64,000 nucleotides of DNA from Sthenelais limicola. Its lineage: Eukaryota; Annelida; Polychaeta; Phyllodocida; Sigalionidae. Of the stretch, positions 40,540 through 52,839 are shown piece by piece. The notes beneath the pieces were generated by a model. That model saw only the letters and a list, made by a program, of their open reading frames with translations, searched no databases and had not been told where the DNA came from. The stretch covers positions 106,180,194 through 106,244,193 of the forward strand of contig OW804096.1 in assembly GCA_942159475.1 (NCBI GenBank), read 5' to 3'. The stretch's first letter is position 1, and each line of letters starts with the position of its first letter. The position numbers and the translations under genes are program-made.

Positions 40540-41430
40540 CTAGACAGACCTGGTTCCAGGCTCTGACGGCCGACCATGGGCTGTCACAACTACATCTTCT
40601 GCTAACTGCTCAAGATGCCTTAACATTTGGAATTGCACACTAGATGTAGACAGATTCTTAGCAGTCATCCTAGTGAAGCCACAGATATATTCCGGAAGTG
40701 TGAGCTCCCTCTTCTGCTTTCTCACTTGACTGTATAGAGCAGGGGGAGTGAGGCTTCTGACATACCGTGTGGGTTCCACAGGGAGGGATATTGTTGATCT
40801 AGCGCATCGAACATGAGTTTGGTGTCCCTGAATGGTGTAGTCAGGTCCCTTGGTGGTGGAAGCGAGCCCTGATCCACATTATAGATGGGCTGAATGATGG
40901 GAATTTGTCTCGGCCCAAAATCGCGGAAGGCAGCCAAGCCAGGCACACCCGCCGTTGCTGCAAGCTGAGTTGGTTGGCGTGTTTGGTTACTGGCAGGAAC
41001 TTTGGCGTGGGTTGGCTCTTGCTGAATTTCAGCCTGAGTTACCAACAGCTGAGGGAGAGTTGTTCGAAACTTGTCTAAAGCCTCCTTCATGAGACCCCTC
41101 ACATCAGCCAGAGTGAGAGTCGCGGCTTTTGGAAGTCGATGGGCAAGTTGGAGGCTTCTTCTTCACTGCTGGAGTCAGAAAGATCTCTCCTTCTCCCTCC
41201 AATTTGGCATGCTGGCCCTGATCAGCCTCAGCGCCATCTTGATTTAGGCGAAATCTGACTGGGAGCTTCGCTTTTCTTTTCCCAGCGCCCTTTGCTGATC
41301 TACTATTACTCCGTTCTGTTCTGAAGGTTCCTGCTCATTCTCTGACATGGTGGAAGAAAGAGAAGGAGGTTTTTGGCGAGGAGAAAAGGCCAAACACAAA
41401 GTGTAGAGATAAAAAAACTTTCTGCTGCAG
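40540..41430 (-). pseudogene. Degenerate retroelement-like (gag-type) ORF in intron 1, frameshifted
   Basis: On the minus strand three open pieces follow one another in different frames: one reading down from an ATG at 41349 to 41244, a 126-codon piece (41102-40722) and a 79-codon piece (40779-40540). At the join the first piece ends in TVK just where the next frame reads ALYSQVRKQKRELTLPEY, so the protein seems to continue through a small frameshift near 40735. The composition is protein-like (acidic, Gln/Pro-rich start, then a PLYN-type region and a basic helical end) and resembles retroelement Gag polyproteins in general style. I cannot name the family. No zinc knuckle, protease or reverse transcriptase was seen. 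Confidence 0.4.
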
Positions 41431-43148
41431 CTTTCAAAAGTTGCTGAAAAGTACGGAGTGATAAGACAACAGAGGGGCAGTCTGCAGCCAATAAAGATTG
41501 AGAATCTCATACCTCCGATTCTCACCAAAGTATAGTCCCTGCAACCCTTCGAGTTACCTCGAAGATATCATAATTCTAAGTCAATTTACTACTTAACAGG
41601 TAAGTCTCTCAAAATTCTAAAATAGTTGGCTACGGTGATTTGGTTATTTCCCTCTGTCAACAAAGTTACTTATCCTTTTGGTTATAAATCTAGGGACACT
41701 AAAATGTCCGTATTATAACTGTCGGTAGAAATGGAATAGTGTTTTCATAAAGAAATGTCAACCTATTTTTCATTTGTCATTTTTCCGAATATGTAACTGT
41801 GAGCCATGAGACAAATAAAAGATGTTCTTATCTTATCTTACTATACAGCCGGGCCCTCATGTCTTCCTTCCAAGGGTCACATGTGACATAATGCCTCCTG
41901 AGACTGTGAGAGAGTGAAGCATTACGAATATGTACCATAAAACCTTAATTAATTTAGAGGACGCAGCTTGTATTAAACACACTTGTTTTTAAAATGTCTT
42001 TCTTTATTGGCCTGGCCAAAATATTAGATATCAAAAGAAAATTTAAATCAGAAGAACACAAAAGTACTCCCATCTCTCCCAATTCAATACATCTTTTACT
42101 ATACTCCTTATTTTACCATATTTAATATGTCGATACTATCGATACAGTACACTTCTGTTCATCAAATACTGCTATGAATCGCTACATCAAGAACAAATAT
42201 CAAGAGGCAATTTAAATCAAAGTTGAGAGAGTCTTTTTTTTCCTGATCGGCCGCTACACGACACCACCATCTCATGTCATTTTAACTCCCCAAATCACTC
42301 AGGGGAATCGGATATAAAAATTCATGTCCTTGAATTCATTCCGTTCAGTAATGACAAAGAAATCTCTGATGACACTCGAAATGAATTAGAACTGAAGTGG
42401 ATCCACAGAATGAAAACGATGTCCCCCACAGGACTCAACATCATGGACGCAATTACTTGGAAAACGGTCAATCAACCGGTCTGTATCCCCGGGGGCCCCT
42501 CGCAATCAGCTATCTAGCCACGTTGAAAATTTGTAAAGTGTATACTGTGTGATGCGCTTTTGTATAATTAGCACATAACTAAAATGCATAATTATGAAAG
42601 ACATTTTGCTAAATGCGTGTTTTTCTTATACAGCCGATATATTAATGAAATACATGTGTAGTGGGTCCGCCAAACCATCAGCATGGTGAGGCCGCCGCGT
42701 TATCCACCCTAGCGGCAACAGGGAACACCTCTACCAGAGCCGGACACAAACAGCGGTCTCCAGCCAGACCCGCCAGGCGGTGATTCCCTAACATCGTAAC
42801 GTCGTCGCTGAAGACGCCCTTTGACAGGCGGTAGGTAAAGGCTACACCTCCAGCTTCGTGGGATCCTGCAGTCGCTTAACACAACAGACTCGGGCCACGC
42901 TGAGGAAAGAGATACTTCTGTTGTTCAAATTAAGCTCTTGCACTTTACGCTTGTAACTGTGTTTTGGGGTCAATAAAACCTGGTCAAACAAATTTATCCT
43001 CGTTTGTTGCTTCCTTTCACGATATTCGCGATTCATGCCCACAAATCTGCGCTTCATTACGCATGTACTTCTCGCTTACCCAATCGAGACTTTCCTTTTA
43101 GAGGGTAGTTTTGTAGTAATTTTCTAATCAAATAATGTCTCTTTTCAG

Positions 43149-43243
43149 CCGAACGTCGGACCTCTATTGGTAAAGAATGGCATCGGGAATGTCTTCGGTG
43201 TGGAGAATGCAATAAGGTTTTACACCCTGGCCAACATGCAGAG
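43149..43243 (+). CDS. RASSF2/4/6-like: LIM-RASSF exon 2 (core of LIM domain)
   Basis: The 95 nt encode residues 14-45, ERRTSIGKEWHRECLRCGEC and following to AE, between acceptor CTTTTCAG and donor GAG|GTAGAT. It contains zinc ligands H25, C28, C31 and C34, giving the spacing C4-x2-C7-x17-H25-x2-C28-x2-C31-x2-C34. The sequence is close to cysteine-rich intestinal protein (CRIP). Confidence 0.92.
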
Positions 43244-46200
43244 GTAGATCTTTTAATTTATTTACGCATTGATTTGATCTATTAAACATTGTGTTTCAAG
43301 ACATTGTTTTAAAGGAAAAAGTTTGTTTTTTTTAAGGACAAATATAAATCACATATGCCTTCAACATTCCACTCTGGTGGAATTTACTCCGGATTTGGCT
43401 TAACAAAGTTATTTTGATTTCAGCTAATACAAGCAGATGCGAAATGAGCATTGTTTCAATTACGCGTAATGAAATGGCATTATGCACATACCTTTAATTT
43501 GGCCCTGCGTTTGATTTCAGCATTATAATGCCACTCAATTTATGAATTCGCCACCCTTTGGAAGTTTGCCCAAAAGTAGGTTTTCCTTACCAGTTTCCAG
43601 CCTGCCGTGCATGTCAATATCCGTATTCTCTTGCCAATGCATCCTATTGTATTTGAGCATGATGCATTTCTTTTCTGCGTATTTAGGCATTGATTGGAAC
43701 AACTAACATCAAGAAAACGATAGATCTGCGCTTTAACATAGAAAGAACCTTAGCTGACATGTCAAAGTAGTTACGGATAAGAACTGTAGATCTTGTCGTT
43801 CAAGAACTTATTGTATCTATCGCTTTTTTTAGTTGATCTTACTGAGCTAGGCCAATTTCATTTTCCAAATCGCGAATTAAATTACCCTCTCAATGTACTA
43901 TAACGATTGGGTGGATTGACTACCAACTGGTTGGTGCCGATTTACTATACCGTGCGTGGGGGGGGGGGGCGTCCTTTGTTCCAGTTATGTTTCATATTCC
44001 TTTTTTAAGAGGGAGTGATTTTTCAAGCCATTATACTATTAACTTCCATTTCATATATATGATCTCTTGTGATATCGTATACTCACGATAATGTGTGTAA
44101 AAATGGACAGATGAGTCCCAACTCTTCCTGAACTTAAGTTCTCCTAATCGGGCACTAATGCGTATTCGACTGCTAAGTAAACGATCCGAGTTATCTTCTT
44201 GGTTGTAGTCATTGTGGAAAACGTATATCTGTAGCGACTGATGTTCAATTTTGAATGGTCAGCTTGCATAATCGTGGAGACAAATCCTATAAAGTGATGT
44301 GTGGTGGAAAGTGACACTGTTTATACGTGACGTCGATTTGTTCGTTTACCAGATCCGTATAGGTACCTGGTATCATTCGGTTATCTCCAAGGACTACCGT
44401 GTTACATTATTGATATCATCCATTATGGATTATGTGGATGATTTGTATCTTCCTTCTCACGTTCAAATGGTGTTATAATAGCAATTATTTTATGCAATTA
44501 TTCATGGAAAAGATGGGATATGGGGGGGGGGGGAGATGACAATGATAATGTATTCTTTAATTGTCAATGACTAGTGTTTACAAGATCGGGGGTATACATC
44601 AGATTGAAATCTGGTCTTACAGTGCATGCCTTACTAATTTTGGTTGACTATCTAGTCTGGGGCATACTAGGGATTTTTGTTTTGCTTTTGAATTTACGGC
44701 CTTTGTTTATTTATATATATACATGCATTCTTACAAAACTTAAAAATAGTTCATAGTTTTGTTTCTGAATGCTCCCGCCCTGTTTTTGGTAATACAACCG
44801 GAGTGAGTCTGTAGGCCGTGCCACTGTCAGGACGTGTAATGTCAGTTCTTCCTTTCTGAGCTACTCATTCCGCTATTTACTCCAAAATCGCGAGTAAGTT
44901 GAACTAATACTTCTTTGATTCTGATGCATGTGTCAAAATACAGATTGAATAATACAAAGATAACTAGACTATTCCACCTTGTGACTTATGGTGGCTTATG
45001 GTGAAGTTTTAGTTCTTAACTTAGGGGTTTAGGTTAAGAGGACATTTTACATCCTAAATGAATTTAAAACACACCAAATGTGTCACACATATCTGATACG
45101 ACATTTCAGAAGTGGCTAAATTGGCTGGTTGAGAGATCTCTGACATCAATGAATGGCCATATTTTATATTGTCTATTCTACAGGGAGTAAATGTTGTATT
45201 TTTATTTCAAAACCTGTATGATTCCATACATCGAATAGCAACCCGGGGAGACTTGTGGCATAGCTGGACTGTTGGTGATAACATAGGGAGGAAGCCCATG
45301 GGGCTATACTCTGCCCTTCTAAACCATCGATACTAACTCGACGTATTAGTGCCATAGTGGGATATGGGCCAACGTTTCAGCAACAGGATCTATTACTTAA
45401 GGGCAATCAAGGCATTACCAAAATTTGTATTTACTGTTAGAGCTTATGCTAAAGGGATGTTATATACTATAGTATTTCCTGGAATGAAGCTATTATCTGT
45501 TATTCATTGGTAGATGTTTGGAATGGTATACATTAGTTTATGTATCTATCTTTAGAATAATAGACATTACTCACATATCTATCATATTCATAGGAGAGTT
45601 ATCTATCCATTCTGAATTCTGAATGAGTCACCCACTCTTGCAGTTTTCCCCGAGTCTTTCTCTGGAGAACACTTGTAGAAAGTTTAGTGTTACTTCACCG
45701 TCTCTTACTGTTATGTGTTTTGGCTAGTGTCTGCCTGTGAGTCATTCCAAGTCATTTCTTCAATGCCATATGCATCATGACGTCCCAAATCATAAACCGT
45801 GTCACCAAGTACGCTAGAAAATTTGTTGTTAAAGTACAACCCATGTTCACTTTGGTGGGGGCATGAAAAATAAATCCAATCAGTTGGTGTCATACCAGTT
45901 GGTGTGACAATTACGCTCGTCGCAGAAGTCGACGCTTCGTCGCAGAAGCTGATATTTATAGTTATGGCTCACCGCCTCTGTGTCTTAGGATATTGTTGGG
46001 AAAGAGGGTAAATAATAAAATAAGGGGCAACTGGGGTTGAGGCACCAGCGCATGATCCACCTGTTGTTTTTATCAGGAGTTGGCAGATTAATCGGCAGTA
46101 CATTCCTTCTTCCACACATCGTCACCAAAGGCATATTCGCCACGACGTAATTAGCATGGGCTATGGTATACGCCAGTGGAAATGCTCACTAAGTGATGTA

Positions 46201-46540
46201 GTGCCAGTCTGTAAATTACTTTCCACGTCATATAGATCGAGCCAGTGCCCCACTTTCGAATACTTCTTACCCTGTACGAATGATGGGATCTTTTTATATT
46301 GCCAGCTTATAGTGAGATAATGGTTAAAGATAAATCTGTTCTGAGAAGTTGTGCCCTCCCACGTTACATGTTATAGCTAATGATTTGCCCGGAAAGCATT
46401 CTTTCACAATGTCTGCTTTAAACTCATTCAAGGATTTTTCATCTTTTCTTATTAAGTCAGAATTAACCAAACATAATAATTCCCTACAATCTATTTTCTC
46501 GTGTTTCTGTCATACTTATGCACCACCATTTGTGTTGCAG
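43244..46540 (+). other. Intron 2 of LIM-RASSF
   Basis: Donor GTAGAT, acceptor TGTGTTGCAG. No gene inside. It has two 12-base G runs (43958-43969 and 44522-44533) and a short doubled word CGTCGCAGAAG near 45918-45950. Confidence 0.8.
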
Positions 46541-46683
46541 CACAAAGGTGTGCCCTATTGCAACGTCCCGTGCTATAGAGCACTATTCGGACCCACCATG
46601 TATGGTCATGGCTCTCCTGTTGAAGCTCACAGAAGTTTTGGACGCCCATCACTCCGGAGTCCCAAGGAATCACCCATTAAAAG
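46541..46683 (+). CDS. RASSF2/4/6-like: LIM-RASSF exon 3 (end of LIM domain)
   Basis: The 143 nt encode residues 46-92 and two bases of Arg93. C52 and C56 complete the eight zinc ligands, and YCNVPCYRALFGPTMYGHGS matches the C-terminal part of CRIP-type LIM domains. A stand-alone CRIP would end about here; instead the frame runs on (RSFGRPSLRSPKESPIK) to the donor AAG|GTAACG. This shows that the LIM module is spliced into a longer protein. Confidence 0.92.
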
Positions 46684-49600
46684 GTAACGTTATTTCATCT
46701 TTAAATACTTCTCCCTAAAATGAATGGTGGGGGTTCCTGCATGTAAATCGGACCTAGAATCTCGTAAGTCCAGAATGCACCTAATCAATCCTGTAGTCAG
46801 TATGCCCTGACACATTTAACAGAAACTGGAGCACATGGTTTCTGTTACAGTAACGTTTCACTTAGATAATATACCGATACATGAGCTAGTCCAGGAAGAG
46901 TGGCGATATGTTAGCGCTGGCCTGAACGCCTATTTTTCCTTTAGTATTATCAATAGCCCATTGAGTATCGATAGGTACTTATGTGTAAAACATTATATGG
47001 ATATACATGTGGTTTCTCCTGCCTTTCCCATCCCCACCAATCATGCTAACCCACCTGCCTTCCCTGTCGCATAGAATGACAGCATCTATGTGACCCAGAG
47101 ATAAAGAATAAAGGTGGAGACAGACAGAGGCTCGAACTCCCAAACCTCCGCTTTGTAGGCCAGTGACATACTGACTGAGCTACGTCCCATGGTCGGTAGT
47201 GCATGGCCTAGAAAGCTGTTACAAACATGGCCTAGCTGGCATGGCTGAGGAAGGAAAAACATCCATTACTCCTTTATTCATGCTATGATGACTGTGTTAC
47301 TTTAAAACATGAATCTAGAGATCTTGATGGGGCGTTCTGTGGCAACGGAAATGACTAGATATATCAGATCACTGTAAAAAGGTGTTTGTTTTGAGCATAC
47401 ATCCTTTCTCTGAATAGAGAGACTGGGGTGACACCTACAGAGATTGATTGGTACCTAGCGGCAACTTCGGTGGCCACAACTGGTCACACGGCGTCCAGGG
47501 AGTAGGCGGCTGCTAGTAGGCGCCTTGCGAATGCAATTTTAGACATGTTAAGCCGTTTTTGTATCATTGTTGGCATACGTTAAAACATTATGGATATTTT
47601 GTTTCTAAACGCCTGCCTTTCCCATCACCAACCATGCCAACCCACCCACCATCCCTCTCGCGTAAAATGATATAGCACCTACGCGACCCAGAGTTTAAAA
47701 AATAATGCTGTGAGACCCGAGCAAGCCTTGAACTTTCAACCATCCACTCTATAGGCAAGCGTTATACTGACTGAGCTATCTGCCGTTGTCGGGAAAGCAT
47801 GGCTTCATTCTAGTAATGGTAGGCCTAGGGTGACTCATGCAGTGTGAGGGAAAAGTGGTCGAAATCGCTTATTCTACACTTGTGTCGACATTGGCCCTTG
47901 ATTAGGAGATGGGGAATAGTCAGGGATAGCGGATTCCGGGACTGGAATGGTTCGTCACATGGGTTTTTTAGAAGTTAGATGCAATAAAGGGGCGACCTGG
48001 CTATATCCTTGTCTGGACCTATGAAGGTCATTGCAACTGTGCAAACTCTCAGGAGAGTTCCCTCGATGGCAACATAGGTGCTGGCACTGAGTCGCGCTTC
48101 GTCCAGGGAGGGGCGGCAGCAAGTATAGGCGCCTTGCGAATGTAATTTAGATATTTTTAGGCCGTTTTTCTTGGCACACGGTGAAACATTATTATGGATA
48201 TTTTGTTTTTCAAATCACCAGCCTTCCCCGACCCCTAGCCCGATCTCACCAAGTGCAAACCCACCCACTGTCCCGTCCCAGCCGTGTAGACTGACAGCTC
48301 TACACAGCCCAACAAGTAGAGGATGGAAAAATAAAGGTGAGAGGCCCCGGCGAGCCTTGAACTCCCAACCCTCAGGTCTGGAGGTGAGAGGCTTGCCACT
48401 GAGCTATCTGCCGTAGTCGGGAGTGCAGGGCTTCATTCTAGGAGTCATACACCTAGGGTGACTCATGCCGAGTGAGGGAAAAGTGGCCGATATGGTTTAT
48501 TCTAAAGTTGTATGGACATCAGCCCTATATTAGGACTAGGAGAATAGTTGGGGTAAGTGGATTCCGGGACTGGAATTGTTCGTCACATGGGTTTTTTAAA
48601 AGTTAGATGCAATAAAAGGGCGAGCTGACTATATAGTTGTCGGGACCTAGGGAGGTCAATGGGACTGCACAAAATCTCAGGAGAGTTACCTGGACGGCAA
48701 CATAGGAGCCGCCACTGAGTCGCGCTTCATCCAGGAGGTTCCTTGGCTTTTACTAGTTTGCCTGATTGTGGGAATATGATGGTACGATTTTCTTGTCCTG
48801 AGAAACTTGGGTACATCAGCCTTACCAATAGCATTGATTATAGGGGAAGAGCAAAAATTACACTGCCTCCCCGAGTCACTCTCTTCAACTAGCGATGTAG
48901 ATTCTATACCGGCTGGGAGACAGAATCATCTGACATCAGAGAGGCCCAATACTGAATCTTCTTGATCTTCAGTCAGCCTGGCCAACCCTTATTCCAAATT
49001 AATGAATATGACTAGCTTTTACGCTCATGAATTACTTTCGTTTAACTTAATCAGAAATAGAGAAAATCTTATTGGAATACGTCAAAAGATATTTACAACT
49101 GTTAACCAATCAACATGACATGTTTACACTGGTCTAGCACAAAACCTTCGTGCCTTGATAATACTCCCGCTCTCTGTATTTGAAATACTTTAAACAGTTC
49201 ACAGAGAATGCAAACAAATTGTAATAGGGAAACTTAATCTCCGTTCTGTCATTCCATTACGTGCTGGTGCGTAATCATTGATGATGCCTGTCTAAGTTTG
49301 GCAGCATGAAGCCTTTTCTGCCCTGCCTTTTTTTTGGCAGCTAGGACAGAAAAAGATCCAATTGTTGGCTAGTGTTTTCTTCACAATTCAAGTATTGTTT
49401 AGGTCTCCTATCACATTGCCCCTTGACTTGTTGATTCCCAATGTCTGTATTCTTTCATTTTCCTTGTACCATCCGTCATACATGAAACAATAGTATTTTT
49501 ATTTTAATATGTTGATATTTTCCTTTGTTGATGTTTGTAGAGACCTACTTTTTGAGTTTGGGTTTCCGCTTCGTTTACTTCCTATATCCCAGAGTGGCAG

Positions 49601-51058
49601 AACTAATTATTCAGCGGATTTGATTTGCATTCAGTGGAAAAAGCAGTGCAAGAGTTATCATTTAGCCAATTGTAGGCAACTATAGTGAAAGTATAGTCAG
49701 AACGATACAGCAGTATGGATGTATACAATAACTGTTCTGTGTATCATAGATCTGGTGAGGCCCGGATCTGACTCAGGCCTCACTCACCAAGCCTGGCCCC
49801 TCTCTCTCTCTGCCTGCCCCCTCCTATACGCATCCAGCCAAGCCACATCATTACAGTCATCATATCCTCGGAGTAAAAAATCCTTCTGATCTACCTTCCC
49901 CTACTTGCCTCGCTTAGTCTATCCACTACTCCAGGGCAGGCGAAGCCTCAGACAAGCTGTGCTCCTCGCCCGCACAAGGAAACTTATAATAATTTCTACT
50001 CTTCACCGGGAACCGGACCGGGAATTTATTATCTGTTTCTGTTGTAAATACGTGTCTAATTTATTGTTGTTATGTCACGTTCAATGCAAATACTTGCGGA
50101 GTAAGTGCTTTCCCTCTGGGTTCTAGGATGTTTTAAATACTGCATTGGAATATCGAGTTGTTTCGTACAAGTATTTATAATGTGGAGCTCACTTGGCTGG
50201 AAGTACATTCCTGTGGGATACGCTGACCCTGGATTAGCCTGTGACTGATTCTACTCTTGATGATTGGGATTTCCAGGGAGTCACACCTTCTGACTTCTTA
50301 GTATTAATAAAGTTATTAAATTCCTAATATTAATAACTTATAAACTGCTTGCTTGCCTTAGAAAGACATCAATTTGCTGTACATCCATATAATGACCCAT
50401 TTCGTGTTAATCTCCTATTATGAAAATGCCGTAGTAAAATGAGCTATATTTGGAAAAACGTTAACAAAACAAACTTGGTATTCATACTAAAATAGAACCT
50501 GGTATCCGTACGTGGTGAAGCTGCCGTATTGTATACTTTCAACTACCGCACACGATGCATAGGTCCTAGATCTAGTGGAGAACTAGGAGACTCATTCATC
50601 ACTCGTAGGATCAGTTCTTTGTAAATGACTTACAACCATGACTGAGGATTATTCTGAGCAGATCTTCATCAGATCCAAGCAAAGATTTGTTACACTGTAG
50701 GTATTACAGGATAACTCACGTGAAATTACCTGAGAACGACCATACCAGAAATATGACCATTCTGTTAAAATCCGGTTTTCCATTGGCTATATCTTAGTTT
50801 AATTAATACGTTTCTTTGATGAAATGTTTATGACTTGTTTAAACAACATTAACTTCAAATAGATAATTGTGACCATGCTGATCCTCTCATGCTTAATCAT
50901 GTCCTTTTACAATCACAGTCTTTCTGCTGGTATGGGAGGATGCCATTTTTAACTGGAATCATTTGCTAACAAATTACTGTCACGTCACTGACTTGACCCA
51001 CAATCATGTTTTTATGTCATCATGCAATCTCGCTAGAATTCTTTAACTTTTTTTCCAG
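46684..51058 (+). other. Intron 3 of LIM-RASSF
   Basis: Donor GTAACG, acceptor TTTTTTTCCAG. The 4.4-kb intron includes the tandem SINE-bearing array at 46985-48745. The remaining 48.75-51.05 kb holds no recognised gene. Confidence 0.8.
46985..48745 (-). repeat. Tandem array of ~0.6-kb units, each with a tRNA-like SINE head
   Basis: Three units begin with related AAACATTATATGGATAT-type words at about 46985, 47580 and 48183. Units 2 and 3 are similar along most of their length (shared GCCTTGCGAATG, CCTAGGGTGACTCATGC, GGATTCCGGGACTGGAAT, TAGATGCAATAAA), with a period of about 610-630 bp. Unit 1 is more diverged in its right half. Each contains, on the minus strand, a tRNA-like block with A box (TAGCTCAGT) and B-box-like GTTCGAGCC or GTTCAAGGC: 47131-47190, 47724-47796, 48351-48415. 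This is a tRNA-derived SINE caught in a larger segmental duplication, not a set of functional tRNA genes. Confidence 0.75.
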
Positions 51059-51131
51059 ATCCGACCTCAACATGAAACTGAAGGGCTACAACTCCCAGAA
51101 TGAGGGCCGGTCCCTGATCTTGTCCAGAGAG
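51059..51131 (+). CDS. RASSF2/4/6-like: LIM-RASSF exon 4
   Basis: The 73 nt encode residues 93-117 (RSDLNMKLKGYNSQNEGRSL, then ILSRE), between acceptor TTTTTCCAG and donor GAG|GTTTGT, ending in phase 0. The LK-YN--NEGRSL pattern resembles the start of the conserved region in vertebrate RASSF2/4/6 and ties the LIM exons to the RASSF body. Confidence 0.88.
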
Positions 51132-51461
51132 GTTTGTTCTCCTTATCTTCAGCTCCAGAGTACTGTTGTGTTTCAATATTGTGGCATCAATTAGTGGCGA
51201 GGACCTATGATGGTATTACTTTGGGATTAGCAGATAAGTCACCTCAGTTTAGGTATACGATTCACTCATAATTGAGTGCTCCATACTCCGCTGATAAACA
51301 ATAAGGACTTTAATGTTTGTTATAAGGGCGCTGGGCTATCTAGTTAATCCGAATTCTACATCTAGTATTATTCAAATGACATTATTGTGTTTATTATTGT
51401 GTTGTATCTAGTTTCATCACCTGCATGATGTGAATTCATATTCTGTTTGATATGTAATTAG

Positions 51462-51626
51462 GTTAATGGGCGCATCATTCTGGAGGGACTGTTGAGGATC
51501 CACTGGGGAGTTGTGAATCCAATCCAGCTACAGCCCAAGGATGATGACTCCCTACCTAAGACCCAGTCATGGAGACGGAGCTACCACATGGCCATTAACA
51601 ATGGACTTGATGAAGACCTTAAACAA
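51462..51626 (+). CDS. RASSF2/4/6-like: LIM-RASSF exon 5 (RASSF2/4/6 signature linker)
   Basis: The 165 nt encode residues 118-172, VNGRIILEGLLRIHWGVVNP and on to DLKQ, in phase 0 at both ends (acceptor TGTAATTAG, donor CAA|GTAATT). The IEGLL-I-WG--RPI-LQ-DD pattern is typical of RASSF2/4/6 upstream of RA, and is the main reason to place the protein with that subgroup rather than RASSF1/3/5. Confidence 0.9.
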
Positions 51627-51980
51627 GTAATTAATATGTTAATTTGATAACTATTAGCCTTGATTTCGGATTTATTAGTCTGTCATGAGTATGTATACTC
51701 TGTAATAGATATAGCCTTTGAGGGGGTTTCTTCTTTGCTCTGTGCTTTAATTATTCTCAGTTAATTGCCCTTGTAGATATCTAATTGGTTTGTTTTATTT
51801 AATTTCATCACTTGCAATTGACTTTCTGATTCTATTTAATGTTGTAAACTGGGGATACGAGTCTCTTTGTTATTAAATACTCTGCATGTAAACTGCATGC
51901 TCGAATCACTTCTCATACTATCTCTGTTGTCATCTGGATACTTGGCCTATTCTGAATGTAGCTTGCATACTTCTTTCTAG

Positions 51981-52019
51981 TTTATGGAAAATATAGATTT
52001 AGGAGTTGATACATTGAAG
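51981..52019 (+). CDS. RASSF2/4/6-like: LIM-RASSF exon 6, 39-nt microexon (probably alternative)
   Basis: A pyrimidine-rich acceptor (TTCTTTCTAG) and a consensus donor (AAG|GTAAGG) flank 39 nt that read FMENIDLGVDTLK in frame with both neighbours (phase 0-0). Skipping it keeps the frame. It would add residues 173-185 between the linker and the basic stretch, outside all domains. The splice sites are better than several in this gene, but I know of no homologous segment, so a cassette exon or a chance site are both possible. Confidence 0.6.
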
Positions 52020-52839
52020 GTAAGGTGTGACGCGGACTGGCGTATTCAACAACCATGGTTTATACCAAGATAGATGTTCACTCAAGTTTATTCATTCTGG
52101 CATCCAATTGTTGTTTGGTTCAAACCCAAGAAATGCTTGTCGAGTACGCACATCGAAATTTCTCTTTGATATTTAAAAAGGCTAGTGGTTTTACCAAAGA
52201 GGCGCTACCTGCTTGAAAACGGCTACGAAATTAAGGTTTATACATTTTCCTCATCTTTGGTTTTCCATCCCCTCACCTCCTATAATATGTACATACACCT
52301 GCACAATACCAAATGTTGGGAATTTTAGCAACAGGGTACCAGTAACTATGTGTGGCGTTAACCGATTTTTACGATAATGTGAATTCTAATCTCGTATTAG
52401 GTTGGCTTTACGGATATTAGAGTGTAAGCTCTTTGAAAATAACGAATATAAAAGCAACCATGATTATATTATACTAATAATAGTGGAAGGATATTTGCAC
52501 ACGTTGCCATTTAAATCCTCTAACATTCATACCACTGTGGTTATACTATTAAGAATTATTACACTTTCATTGTACTCTGAGAAATTATTGTTCATGAAGT
52601 ACTTAATCTGTCAATATAGATTATAATTCTTCAATAATATCTCTTCTGAGGGAGACCGACATTTGAATTGAACTGAATTTGAACTGGTTTATGACATGTA
52701 TTTATCAATATGTGTATTATTATTTGCTATCATACTCAGTTTTATGTAAATTATACAAATACTCGTTTGCCATGATGATCAGGTCTCATTTGGTTCAGCT
52801 GTTTCCATGTCTCATTTTGAAGTTTTTTAATCCCTTCAG

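Larger units (their letters stand above)
37801..43148 (+). other. Intron 1 of LIM-RASSF, repeat-rich
   Basis: Donor GTATGT, acceptor CTTTTCAG. This 5.35-kb intron holds a hAT-like inverted terminal pair with G/C homopolymers (38358-40235), one copy of a dispersed repeat (38683-38872), a degenerate gag-like ORF on the minus strand (40540-41430) and a GC-rich segment at about 42657-43060 with a possible poly(A) signal (AATAAA near 42972), perhaps a solo LTR fragment. Confidence 0.8.

Noticed and set aside
42842..43057. 71-codon basic minus-strand frame
   Set aside because: No homology and it overlaps the GC-rich LTR-like block just before exon 2 on the other strand.
47131..48415. Three tRNA-like blocks as functional tRNA genes
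   Set aside because: Acceptor and anticodon arms do not form a clean cloverleaf by eye, and the blocks repeat with the surrounding unit, as expected for SINE heads.
48171..48416. 81-codon Pro/Ser-rich open frame
   Set aside because: It runs antisense across a tRNA-like SINE block in the tandem array; not a protein gene.
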